Positions 1-6,481 of a stretch of DNA of 35,369 bases are shown here, piece after piece; the first letter of the stretch is position 1, and the number at the start of each line of letters is the position of its first letter. The position numbers and the translations under genes are program-made. Below the pieces are notes generated by a model. The model did no database searches and was not told the DNA's origin. It was given only the letters and a program-made list of their open reading frames with translations. Origin of the DNA: Patescibacteria group bacterium (GTDB lineage Bacteria > Patescibacteriota > Minisyncoccia > Phycocordibacterales > UBA12088); assembly GCA_015491245.1 (NCBI GenBank), contig WFWH01000007.1, positions 1 to 35,369 on the forward strand. Reading direction: 5' to 3'.

Positions 1-1
1 C

Positions 2-172
2 GGGATGACGGCGCTCGTAATAAAAAACGTCACCGTTCCATTTCCCGTCACCCCAGTTGCAGCCGATGAGGTTCGACTGGTCGCCACAAAACCAACAAAA
101 AGAGCAGAGCGTTTTAAGAACTTAAATCCCTGTTTTTTCCGTGACCTCAAATGGATCGGGGTCGACGGGTAA
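2..172 (+). CDS. C-terminal end of an unidentified protein (5' truncated by window edge)
   Basis: Reading frame 2 is open from the window edge to a TAA at 170-172, giving 56 residues that end in DLKWIGVDG. It is too short for the ORF track. I do not recognise the protein. The support is positional: a strong intrinsic terminator begins one base after the stop codon. The third codon positions are less GC-rich than in the well-supported genes of this window, so this could be a non-coding stretch that happens to be open. The real start lies outside the window. Confidence 0.4.
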   Translation, partial: GMTALVIKNVTVPFPVTPVAADEVRLVATKPTKRAERFKNLNPCFFRDLKWIGVDG

Positions 173-200
173 GCGGTGCACACTGTGCACCGCTTTTTCC
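173..200 (+). terminator. Rho-independent terminator after the truncated first CDS
   Basis: The inverted repeat GCGGTGCA / TGCACCGC at 173-193 has an 8-bp stem and a 5-nt loop (up to 10 bp as a near-perfect palindrome). It is followed at once by TTTTTCCTTT. It starts directly after the TAA of the upstream frame and separates that gene from the tRNA promoter. Confidence 0.85.
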
Positions 201-209
201 TTTAGATTT

Positions 210-238
210 TTGCGAGGAGGCTGTTGCTGTGGTATAGT
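210..238 (+). promoter_or_regulatory. Promoter of tRNA-Glu
   Basis: A -35-like TTGCGA (210-215) and a -10 TATAGT (233-238) are separated by 17 bp. The predicted start is near 245, about 20 bases before the mature tRNA. It lies just after the preceding terminator, as expected for an independent tRNA unit. Confidence 0.7.
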
Positions 239-265
239 AACCGACGCCCACGAGGGAATAAATGC

Positions 266-337
266 GGCCCCTTCGTCTAGCGGTCAGGACGCCACCCTCT
301 CACGGTGGAAACACGGGTTCGATTCCCGTAGGGGTCA
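266..337 (+). tRNA. tRNA-Glu (anticodon CTC)
   Basis: A full cloverleaf can be folded. The acceptor stem is GGCCCCT/AGGGGTC with one G-T pair. The anticodon stem CCACC/GGTGG holds the 7-nt loop CTCTCAC, giving anticodon CTC at 299-301. The T-arm is ACGGG-TTCGATT-CCCGT and the discriminator is A337. The 3' CCA is not encoded (CAC follows), so it must be added by the CCA-adding enzyme. The gene has its own promoter and terminator. Confidence 0.95.
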
Positions 338-347
338 CACAGAATCC

Positions 348-384
348 CCCCCGCAGTGGTGCACCACTGCGGGGGATGGTTTTT
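348..384 (+). terminator. Terminator of the tRNA-Glu transcript
   Basis: A perfect 13-bp stem (CCCCCGCAGTGGT / ACCACTGCGGGGG, 348-375) lies ten bases downstream of the tRNA. A T-rich tail follows (GGTTTTTG near 378-385). The first few tail bases are not T, so termination may be imperfect, but the hairpin is very stable. Confidence 0.75.
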
Positions 385-499
385 GCCCTCGAGTCTTGAG
401 TTTTTGTGCCTACTCTCCGAGGAATACCCCCCTGCACAACCCAATCTCTCACCCTTCTCTTCGTCCGATCTTCAGCTCGGTGCAGAAACTGAAAAGGAA

Positions 500-528
500 T
501 TGACAAACACATGACCAAGGGGTAGAGA
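500..528 (+). promoter_or_regulatory. Promoter in front of the structured 533-946 unit
   Basis: A consensus -35 TTGACA (500-505) lies 17 bp from a weak -10 TAGAGA (523-528). The expected start is near 535, which coincides with the first base-paired element of the structured region described next. Support is the perfect -35 and correct spacing; the -10 is poor. Confidence 0.5.
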
Positions 529-655
529 GGAGGTGGCTTCTGCACGCCCTGCCTCAAGAAAGTGGCGAGGAACGTATCGCCGGTTCTGCAGTAACCACAT
601 GGGTGCCAGGCGGTAAATTGCCGATACCTGCACCCCCAGCACAGGAGCGACGCAA

Positions 656-868
656 ATGGCGCGTAAAAAGCAAGGGAAGTACGAGCGTATGCTCGTCGCC
701 TACATGACAACACGCCACTGCTCAGCGAAGGAGGTATTCCTTCGCGCGTGGTACCAGAAAACAAAGCGGCTATATGACATTGCCCCGCACCGGCACCATG
801 CCCTGTGGACCCGACATCCACAGGGAGGGCTCCCCGATTACGTAAAGCGCTTTTTGGAAACGCAATGA
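656..868 (+). CDS. Small hypothetical basic protein, 70 aa (possibly spurious)
   Basis: The ATG at 656 is preceded by AGGAG with about 8 bp spacing, one of the few clear Shine-Dalgarno sequences in the window. The product is basic and rich in aromatic residues (KYERMLVAYM near the N-terminus, LPDYVKRFLE near the end), with no membrane segment. Codon use resembles the rest of the window. I recognise no family. Three perfect hairpins fall inside the frame, including an 8-bp stem whose loop carries GGAGGT remnants, so the frame may be incidental to a non-coding RNA. A terminator follows at 911-946. Confidence 0.4.
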   Translation: MARKKQGKYERMLVAYMTTRHCSAKEVFLRAWYQKTKRLYDIAPHRHHALWTRHPQGGLPDYVKRFLETQ

Positions 869-910
869 TGGTCTGCACGCAACGGCAGGTGCAGCCCGCA
901 CCTATCCTTC

Positions 911-946
911 ACCCCCCTAGCCACCAGGGCCCGGGGGTTATTTTTC
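911..946 (+). terminator. Terminator of the structured unit / 70-aa ORF
   Basis: ACCCCC (911-916) pairs with GGGGGT (933-938) around a GC-rich loop that can fold further. A tail TTATTTTTCTT follows directly. It closes the transcript begun by the promoter at 500-528. Confidence 0.65.
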
Positions 947-1046
947 TTGGATAGAAAAGCCCGCACGCTGCTGTGTTGCCGTTTTTTTGGAGCAACACGT
1001 ACGCACACACTCGCCGTATCAATACAACCTACCGTTGAGGATTTTG

Positions 1047-1091
1047 CAAAAAACAAAAAAATGGGCCGGTGAAGCAATGCTTCTCCGGCCC
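1047..1091 (-). terminator. Minus-strand terminator hairpin, possibly the end of a very short RNA
   Basis: GGGCCGG/CCGGCCC (7 bp) and GAAGC/GCTTC (5 bp) are separated by one T-T mismatch around loop AAT (1063-1091). On the plus strand the hairpin is preceded by CAAAAAACAAAAAAAT, so on the minus strand it is followed by a long T-tract, a textbook intrinsic terminator. The other side lacks a T-run. No credible minus-strand gene ends here. The only partner is the promoter at 1114-1143, which would give a transcript of about 60 nt. Confidence 0.75.
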
Positions 1092-1113
1092 CAATTTCCC
1101 TCTGGCCAGTACC

Positions 1114-1143
1114 ACTATAGCAGCATATCCGTGCGCGGGTAAA
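1114..1143 (-). promoter_or_regulatory. Minus-strand promoter, extended -10
   Basis: On the minus strand there is TTTACC (1143-1138), 18 bp, then TATAGT (1119-1114), with an extended -10 TGC directly before the hexamer. The predicted start is near 1107. The terminator at 1047-1091 follows within about 16 bases, so the unit contains little except the hairpin. Confidence 0.5.
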
Positions 1144-1253
1144 GTGGAGACACCCACAACATCGCACCAAATGCGCTGCCGCCTGATACGGCACCGCAAG
1201 CAATCCATGCGCGCCGCGCGCACCTTGGCCTATTTTATATCCCCATACCATGG

Positions 1254-1283
1254 TTGACTTTTAATACCCCACAGGGGTATATT
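1254..1283 (+). promoter_or_regulatory. Promoter of the rhodanese-copB unit with CsoR/CstR-like operator
   Basis: The -35 TTGACT (1254-1259) and -10 TATATT (1278-1283) are 18 bp apart. Between them, and running into the -10, is the palindrome ATACCCC-ACA-GGGGTAT (1264-1280). This C-tract/G-tract dyad with flanking ATA/TAT is the style of operator bound by CsoR/RcnR-family repressors (CsoR for copper, CstR for persulfide). The position would block RNA polymerase. The genes behind it, a rhodanese and a copper-type ATPase, match the two known outputs of that family. No csoR-like gene is in the window, so the regulator is inferred. Confidence 0.65.
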
Positions 1284-1289
1284 GCAGGC

Positions 1290-1691
1290 ATGGGAGCAGC
1301 ATCATCGCACCCAACGGGCCGCCGCGGCTCTAGGCGCGGCAGCCGCTCCGTGCTCGCAAGTTTTGAAATATCCCCGAGTACCGTTGCGGATAAAATCGCG
1401 CGCGGGGAAGACTTTATTCTTGTGGACGTGCGCCGCCCGGAAGAGTATGCGGCACTGCACCTTAAAGGCGCGCAGCTTTTACCGGTGGAAGAACTTTCCG
1501 CCGCTTCACTGGCACACATCGGGTTGGGGAGCGACATGAAAAACAAAGAAATTATCGTTTATTGCCGCAGCGGCGTGCGCAGCAAAACCGCGTATGACAT
1601 TATGACTTCACTGGGTTACCATAACGTAAAAAGTATTGCCGGCGGCATGCTCCGCTGGACCAAGGAACGTCATCCTTTTATTGAAACGTAA
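1290..1691 (+). CDS. Rhodanese-domain sulfurtransferase
   Basis: A single rhodanese domain of 133 aa. It begins around FEISPSTVADKIARGEDFILVDVR and carries the substrate motif DVRRPEEY and the active-site loop IVYCRSGVRSKTAY, whose Cys would hold the persulfide. It ends with the usual GGMLRW. The ORF track starts at a TTG (1254) that is actually the -35 element. I chose ATG 1290 because it falls about where the promoter should start transcription, implying a leaderless mRNA. The N-terminal 30 residues are Arg/Ser-rich and not part of the fold. The copB start lies 22 bases after the stop. A role in sulfane-sulfur or persulfide handling is inferred from family and context. Confidence 0.85.
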   Translation: MGAASSHPTGRRGSRRGSRSVLASFEISPSTVADKIARGEDFILVDVRRPEEYAALHLKGAQLLPVEELSAASLAHIGLGSDMKNKEIIVYCRSGVRSKTAYDIMTSLGYHNVKSIAGGMLRWTKERHPFIET

Positions 1692-1713
1692 TGTAGTAAA
1701 CCGCCGCTTTTCC

Positions 1714-3747
1714 ATGCACCCCCGCACATCAGACACCCACCCGCATCATGCCCACCACCATGCCGGTCACCACGCGCCCGGTATGGGGCACGGCAGCGCC
1801 GAAGAATTTTTGCGGCGCTTTTGGATCGTCACGTTCCTTCTCATTCCCCTGCTCTTCACTAACGAAACCGTGGCGGGGCTCATGGGTATTGCGCCGCTCC
1901 CGTTTTCGCGTTGGATTGGCTTCGGCATCGCAACGGTGATTTTCGGGTTTTCCCTCGTGTTCTTCCAGCATGCGTGGCATGAAATACGCGCACGCCGCTT
2001 TGGCATGATGACGCTGGTGAGTTTGGCGGTGGGATCGGGGTATCTCTTTTCGGCCGCCTCCACCTTTCTTCCCTCGCTGGAAGTGGAGTTTTATCTTGAA
2101 ATTGCCACACTTATCTGGGTGCTACTCTTCGGGCATTACCTGGAAGCGCGCTCCGGCGCCGCCGCGGGAAACGCACTCCAAGAAGTCGCAAAACTGCTTC
2201 CCAAAAAAGCGCACAAGCTGATTGACGGGAAAGAGGTTGCCGTGGACATCGGCGCGCTCCAAGAAGGCGACATCGTGCTGGTAAAACCCGGAGAAAAAAT
2301 TCCCGCAGACGGCCGTATCATGGAAGGTTCCGCCAACGTGGATGAATCGTTGGTAAGCGGAGAATCCAAGCCGGTGGAGAAGCAAAAAGGTGACGAAGTG
2401 GTCGCGGGATCCATTTGCTTGGACGGCGCGCTCACCGTAACACTCACGCGCGTAGGCGCGCACTCCACCATCGGTCAAATTCAGACCCTTATCGCAGAGG
2501 CGCAGGGGACCAAGCCGCGCTCACAGCGTATTGCCGACCGCGCTTCGGCGGTGCTCACCTTTGTGGCGGCACTCACCGCACTCCTTACCATCCTGGTGTG
2601 GACGGCGCTGCTGGGCAAGCCGTTCGTATTCGCAATTACCCTCGCCATTACCGTATTGGTCATCGCCTGCCCCCATGCGCTAGGGCTCGCTATTCCCACC
2701 GTGACCACCATTACCACCTCGCTTGCGGTGAAAAACGGCGTATTCATAAAAAATCTCGCAAAAATAGAAGTGCTGCGCAAAGCCGATTATGTGGTATTTG
2801 ATAAGACCGGCACCCTTACCAAAGGTTCATTTGAGGTGCATGAGGTGGCGCCAGCACCGGGGGTATCTCCCGAACAGCTCTTGGCGGCCGCCGCCTCTAT
2901 TGAGGCGCATTCCTCTCATATCATAGGGCACGCCATTGTCCGCGAGGCACAAAAAAGAGGCGTGGTCCTGCAGGAAGCAGCCGAGGTAAAGAACATCGCC
3001 GGCAAGGGCATTACCGCGGTATGGGGCAACACGCGCTATGCGGCGGGCAATCGCGCGCTCATGGAGGATCTGGGACTGCGCCTTGACAACGCGCTAGAGC
3101 AAAAAGCGCGTTCGTTTGCCGCGCGGGGCGAAACCATTGTCTATGTCGCCGATGCACGCCAAGTATTGGGCGTCATTTCCCTTACCGACACCATCAAGCC
3201 CGAATCCTATGAAGCGGTTAAAAAACTCCACGAGTTGGGGGTAAAGGTGGCCATGCTCACAGGCGATAACGAAAAGGTGGCGCGAGGTGTCGCGGAAGCA
3301 TTGGGTATAGACACGTATTTTGCCGAGGTGCTGCCCCAAGACAAATATACGCATATCAAATCGCTCCAAGAAAAAGGCAACGTGGTGCTCATGGTGGGAG
3401 ACGGTGTGAATGATGCGCCCGCCCTCACACAAGCCGACGTGGGTATCGCCATCGGGGCGGGAACCGATGTTGCGGTGGAGGCGGGAGATGTGGTGCTCAC
3501 ACGCAACAACCCCTTGGATATCGTGCGCCTCATCAAACTCGCGCGCGCAGTATATCGAAAGATGATACAAAACCTCGTGTGGGCGCTCGGCTATAACGTG
3601 GTGGCAATCCCCGCGGCGGCGGGTGCGTTTGCCGCGTGGGGCATATTTCTCCGCCCGGAAGTGGGCGCCCTCCTAATGAGCTTGTCCACGGTCATTGTGG
3701 TGGTAAACGCGCTGACATTGAGGAGTATTGACCTTGAGCGCGCATAG
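1714..3747 (+). CDS. copB: P1B-type ATPase, CopB-like copper exporter
   Basis: A membrane ATPase that would pump copper out of the cytoplasm. The 677-aa protein has a His-rich N-terminus (HPHHAHHHAGHH) in place of a CxxC metal-binding domain. It also has an actuator loop SGES, a transmembrane CPH motif (IACPHALGLA) rather than CPC, DKTGTLT phosphorylation site, GDGVNDAPAL hinge, and a last-helix MSLSTV motif. CPH plus MSxST plus His-rich tail define the P1B-3 (CopB) group. The nucleotide-domain HP dipeptide expected in SEHPL reads SSHIIGHAI, so the proline is missing. The ORF track begins at 1636 inside the rhodanese gene; ATG 1714 directly precedes the His-rich tail and avoids that overlap. 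It ends in TAG. Confidence 0.9.
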   Translation: MHPRTSDTHPHHAHHHAGHHAPGMGHGSAEEFLRRFWIVTFLLIPLLFTNETVAGLMGIAPLPFSRWIGFGIATVIFGFSLVFFQHAWHEIRARRFGMMTLVSLAVGSGYLFSAASTFLPSLEVEFYLEIATLIWVLLFGHYLEARSGAAAGNALQEVAKLLPKKAHKLIDGKEVAVDIGALQEGDIVLVKPGEKIPADGRIMEGSANVDESLVSGESKPVEKQKGDEVVAGSICLDGALTVTLTRVGAHSTIGQIQTLIAEAQGTKPRSQRIADRASAVLTFVAALTALLTILVWTALLGKPFVFAITLAITVLVIACPHALGLAIPTVTTITTSLAVKNGVFIKNLAKIEVLRKADYVVFDKTGTLTKGSFEVHEVAPAPGVSPEQLLAAAASIEAHSSHIIGHAIVREAQKRGVVLQEAAEVKNIAGKGITAVWGNTRYAAGNRALMEDLGLRLDNALEQKARSFAARGETIVYVADARQVLGVISLTDTIKPESYEAVKKLHELGVKVAMLTGDNEKVARGVAEALGIDTYFAEVLPQDKYTHIKSLQEKGNVVLMVGDGVNDAPALTQADVGIAIGAGTDVAVEAGDVVLTRNNPLDIVRLIKLARAVYRKMIQNLVWALGYNVVAIPAAAGAFAAWGIFLRPEVGALLMSLSTVIVVVNALTLRSIDLERA

Positions 3748-3941
3748 CATACCGCACTCCCTTGCGCCATCCCCGAAATTAGGCATCGGTTGAAACGAGT
3801 TTGTGCCCGGGCATGGAATATGGGATTATAAGAGCGTGTGCCGTAGCACGCACTGCACCGCAACGGCGCACACTCGCATGCCGCAGTGCACCATCAAGTG
3901 GTTGAGCCTGCACTACCGCTTACTCAGTCTGTTGTTACTTC

Positions 3942-4748
3942 ATGGAACCAGAAAATATCAGCGCGACCATCTCGCCGCAATCACCTGATGTGCAGCGCAG
4001 CGACGGCGCGTCGCGCACCGCACGGACATCATCTGTTTTTGCGATACCCCTTTCCATCATTATTGCGGGTGCGATGATTGCCGGCGCAGTTATATATACC
4101 AACGGACGGCCTTCCGGCTTGGAAAATGCGCCTGTGGGCGCGCGGCAGGCAGCGGCGCCCCAGCCGAGTGGGTCCACCGATGCAGTGCGCCCCATAGGGA
4201 AAGAAGACCATATTCGTGGTAATCCTAACGCTCCGGTAAAAATAGTAGAATACTCGGATTATGAGTGCCCATTCTGCAAACGGTTTCATCCCACCATGCG
4301 CCGCGTCATGGACGAGTATGGCAAAAAGGGGCAAGTGGCGTGGGTGTACCGTCATTTTCCGTTAGAACAGCTGCATCCCGTAAAGGCGCGCGCCGAGGCC
4401 GTGGCATCCGAATGTGTGAATGAGCTGGGCGGCAATGAAGCGTTTTGGCAATTTACCGACCGCTTTTTTGAGCTCACTCCCTCTAACAACCGCACAGACA
4501 TTGAAACGGTGATTCCGCAGATAATCGCGGAAATAGGGCTTGATGCGCAAAAATTTGAAGCGTGCACTAAAAGTGGGCGCTACGACGCGCATATTGACGA
4601 CGATATCCGCAACGCGCTGGAAACCGGCGGCCGCGGCACGCCGTGGAGCATAGTAATAGCCCCGAACGGCAAGACCTTTCCTCTCAGCGGCGCCCAACCC
4701 TATGCGGCGGTGCGCCAGCTTATTGAAATTGCCCTTGCGCAACAGTAG
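3942..4748 (+). CDS. DsbA/BdbD-like thiol-disulfide oxidoreductase, membrane anchored
   Basis: A 268-aa protein that would catalyse disulfide formation in secreted proteins. One hydrophobic segment (about residues 32-52, VFAIPLSIIIAG) anchors it, then a flexible Gly/Pro/Ala linker leads to the thioredoxin-like domain. The active site is CPFC (109-112) in SDYECPFCKRF, and the cis-proline loop is GTPWS. The helical insertion typical of the DsbA family is present. No VKOR or DsbB partner is recognisable; the next gene encodes a small membrane protein with a conserved-looking Cys pair. It lies 194 bp after copB, so it may have its own promoter, but none is convincing. It ends in TAG. Confidence 0.88.
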   Translation: MEPENISATISPQSPDVQRSDGASRTARTSSVFAIPLSIIIAGAMIAGAVIYTNGRPSGLENAPVGARQAAAPQPSGSTDAVRPIGKEDHIRGNPNAPVKIVEYSDYECPFCKRFHPTMRRVMDEYGKKGQVAWVYRHFPLEQLHPVKARAEAVASECVNELGGNEAFWQFTDRFFELTPSNNRTDIETVIPQIIAEIGLDAQKFEACTKSGRYDAHIDDDIRNALETGGRGTPWSIVIAPNGKTFPLSGAQPYAAVRQLIEIALAQQ

Positions 4749-4763
4749 TTTCAATCAGCACCT

Positions 4764-5315
4764 ATGACACTGAAAGCGGCTCTGATGCGCGTATTCTCTC
4801 GCCCTTGGTACCTTGCGCTGGCGGCGGGAACTGCCGCCGTAGTGTTCGCTTTTTCCGTCCTCTTGCCCAATATTTCCCTCGTTGCCAAAGTGGCAACGGA
4901 TTCGGGCATTCCGCTCTCGCAGAAGGTGCGCGTGGTAGGCAGCCTGTTCGGATCCATTGGCACCAACTTTACCGCCGTCTCGGCGACGTACACCTTTGCC
5001 ATCGCGCTGCTCTTGGGAGTGAACCTCTCCCTCTTTACCTTTTACCTGCGGGACAACCGTGCGCCGCACAGTGCAGCAAAAAGCGCATCGTGGAGTGTCG
5101 GCGGCTTGGCGAGCGGCCTGTTTGGCATAGGGTGCGCCGCCTGCGGCACGTTTGTACTCAGCACCCTGCTGGGTGTAGCCGGCGCCGTCGCGGTGCTCAC
5201 CCACCTCCCCTTCGGCGGCGCGGAGTTCGGTTTTCTCGGTGTGGGGCTTCTCTTATACTCCTCTTTTGCGCTTGGCAAAAAAATCGCACATTCCACGAGA
5301 ACCTGCGAGACGTAG
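4764..5315 (+). CDS. Small polytopic membrane protein with GCAACG motif
   Basis: A 183-aa hydrophobic protein. Likely membrane segments are about residues 15-35, 75-95, 113-140 and 152-172. The third carries GIGCAACGTF, a CxxC (Cys124 and Cys127) inside or at the edge of the membrane. I do not recognise the family firmly. The start is 15 bases after the stop of the DsbA-like gene, so the two are almost certainly co-transcribed. A redox role, for example passing electrons to or from the DsbA-like protein, is plausible from the Cys pair and the context, but it is inference only. Confidence 0.7.
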   Translation: MTLKAALMRVFSRPWYLALAAGTAAVVFAFSVLLPNISLVAKVATDSGIPLSQKVRVVGSLFGSIGTNFTAVSATYTFAIALLLGVNLSLFTFYLRDNRAPHSAAKSASWSVGGLASGLFGIGCAACGTFVLSTLLGVAGAVAVLTHLPFGGAEFGFLGVGLLLYSSFALGKKIAHSTRTCET

Positions 5316-5342
5316 CGTGTCTACGACCGTGAAGCCGTACCC

Positions 5343-5371
5343 TTTACGCGCGCCATCCTCGGTAGTACAGT
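5343..5371 (+). promoter_or_regulatory. Promoter of the phosphoribosyltransferase gene
   Basis: TTTACG (5343-5348), 17 bp, TACAGT (5366-5371). The start codon ATG begins 6 bases after the -10, so the mRNA would be leaderless. Each hexamer matches consensus at four of six positions; spacing is ideal. Confidence 0.45.
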
Positions 5372-5377
5372 GTTGCT

Positions 5378-6034
5378 ATGCTGCGACGTTTTAAGGACAG
5401 AGAGGAGGCGGGTTTGCTTTTGGCGGACGCAGTGGAACCGTTTGCAGACGAAGGAGCGGTGGTATATGCGCTGCCGCGCGGCGGCGTGGTGGTGGGGTAC
5501 CAGGTGGCAAAAAAACTGGGCGTGCCGCTGGATATCGTGGTGGCGCGCAAAGTGGGGCACCCCGCCAATCCGGAATTTGCGGTATGTGCGGTAACGGAAG
5601 AAGGAGAAATGCTGTGCAATGAGCACGTCGCCCATCTCACCGACCGTGTATGGCTTGCCGCAGCGGCCCGCGAAGAACAAGAAGAGGCGCAGCGGAGAAG
5701 AAACGCCTACCTGCCGCAGGAACGGCACATTCCCGCAACAGGCAAAACCGCAATTCTCGTGGATGACGGAGTGGCGACCGGCCTTACACTGCAGGCTGCC
5801 CTGCAGTCCTTGCGCAAAGAGCGCCCCGCAAAAATCGTGGTCGCCGTCCCCGTTGCCCCGCATGACGTGGTGGAGGAGCTGAAAAAAGAGGCCGATGAAG
5901 TGGTGGTGCTCCTGAATGAAGCGCACTACCTCGGGGCGGTGGGCGCCTACTACGAAGACTTTCCCCAGACGACTGACGAAGAGGTCATTAAATTGCTTGC
6001 GGATACGCGCATGAGGAGCGGAGGACAGGATTGA
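5378..6034 (+). CDS. Phosphoribosyltransferase-domain protein (COG1926-like)
   Basis: A 218-aa type I phosphoribosyltransferase fold. ALPRGGVVVG (about 31-40) forms the first nucleotide loop. The PRPP-binding signature is AILVDDGVATGLT (about 125-137). In between is VARKVGHPANPEFAV, typical of the stand-alone predicted phosphoribosyltransferases of COG1926. The substrate is unknown; these are not the hypoxanthine, adenine or orotate enzymes. It follows the Dsb-like pair by about 60 bp, with a separate weak promoter. It ends in TGA and converges on the coiled-coil gene at 6061-6399. Confidence 0.85.
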   Translation: MLRRFKDREEAGLLLADAVEPFADEGAVVYALPRGGVVVGYQVAKKLGVPLDIVVARKVGHPANPEFAVCAVTEEGEMLCNEHVAHLTDRVWLAAAAREEQEEAQRRRNAYLPQERHIPATGKTAILVDDGVATGLTLQAALQSLRKERPAKIVVAVPVAPHDVVEELKKEADEVVVLLNEAHYLGAVGAYYEDFPQTTDEEVIKLLADTRMRSGGQD

Positions 6035-6060
6035 ATGGATAGATAGGCGAAAACAGCACA

Positions 6061-6399
6061 CTACAATTTCCGCGCTTTTTGGGCTTTTCTCTTCTCCTCT
6101 TCTTGCTTGTGCTCCAAACCGAGCTTCTCCTCTTCCAACAGGCGCACTTCCCGCGCCAAACGCGCCGCTTCGGCCTCTAACTTTTCCTTTTCCATTTCAT
6201 CGCGGCGCATTTGCTGTTTCTTCACGCGCACGCGCGAGAGCAGGTACTGTGCTTCCCGCTCCATGCGCGCAATCTCTTTTTTGGGCGCCTCAATGCGCCG
6301 TGTCACCTCCTCCAGTGCTTTTTCTTTTTCGTGCAAGTGGCGCTTGCGTATCTGCAGCCTTGCTGCCACTTCCTGCAACTGATACTGCAATGATTTCAT
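6061..6399 (-). CDS. Small coiled-coil protein
   Basis: 112 residues, almost entirely charged heptad-like helix (for example KEKALEEVTRRIEAPKKEI), with no signal peptide or membrane segment. No family is recognised. On the minus strand the ATG at 6399 is preceded by GGAGGAGAG about 10 bases upstream, one of the clearest ribosome binding sites in the window, which supports translation. It is divergent from the HtrA-like gene and convergent with the phosphoribosyltransferase gene. Confidence 0.65.
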   Translation of the reverse strand: MKSLQYQLQEVAARLQIRKRHLHEKEKALEEVTRRIEAPKKEIARMEREAQYLLSRVRVKKQQMRRDEMEKEKLEAEAARLAREVRLLEEEKLGLEHKQEEEKRKAQKARKL

Positions 6400-6481
6400 A
6401 GCGTATGTCTCTCCTCCGCGCTCCCGCCCGCACTGTTTCTATCGGCGTTTTACCATACTGGGTGTTGTGTTTCAGTATAGC

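Larger units (their letters stand above)
533..946 (+). ncRNA. Candidate structured RNA, unknown class (may instead be a structured mRNA)
   Basis: Almost the whole segment between the promoter and the terminator can be folded locally. A stem GTGG-CTGCA (533-544) pairs with TGCAG-CCAC (587-598) and encloses GGCGA/TCGCC (564-581). Further stems are GGGTGC/GCACCC (601-635), ACGAGC-GTAT-GCTCGT (681-696), an 8-bp GCGAAGGA/TCCTTCGC (725-745), a 9-bp CCCTGTGGA/TCCACAGGG (801-825), ATTACGT/ACGCAAT with one mismatch (837-866), CTGCAC/GTGCAG (873-894) and the terminator hairpin. I found none of the hallmark motifs of RNase P RNA, tmRNA or SRP RNA. A 70-codon ORF (656-868) lies inside, so a structured mRNA is the main alternative. 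The dense perfect stems are directly visible; an RNA function is inference. Confidence 0.4.

Noticed and set aside
1-170. A tRNA or tmRNA 3' end, suggested by GGTTCGACTGG and ACCA-like bases
   Set aside because: The bases flanking the TTCGA do not form a T-stem, and no acceptor stem can be built.
300-878. 192-codon minus-strand ORF
   Set aside because: It runs antisense through the tRNA-Glu, its terminator and the structured region, with a Cys/Arg-rich product unlike any protein family.
533-946. RNase P RNA, tmRNA or SRP RNA
   Set aside because: The size would suit RNase P RNA or tmRNA, but the GAGGAAAGUCC and ACAGAA cores of RNase P RNA, the T-loop and tag ORF of tmRNA, and the GGUCAGG/GGAAGGNAGCAGC core of SRP RNA are all absent.
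838-1251. 137-codon minus-strand ORF covering the 1047-1143 promoter/terminator
   Set aside because: It runs through a strong terminator hairpin, has no ribosome binding site and a composition unlike real genes here.
3780-3835. Promoter of the DsbA-like gene using TTGAAA and TATAAG
   Set aside because: The spacing is 31 bp, and the only closer -35 candidate (TTGTGC, 20 bp) is weak.
5321-6061. 246-codon minus-strand ORF opposite the phosphoribosyltransferase gene
   Set aside because: It is a shadow of a gene with a clear PRPP-binding motif; the antisense product is His/Cys/Phe-rich and has no domain.
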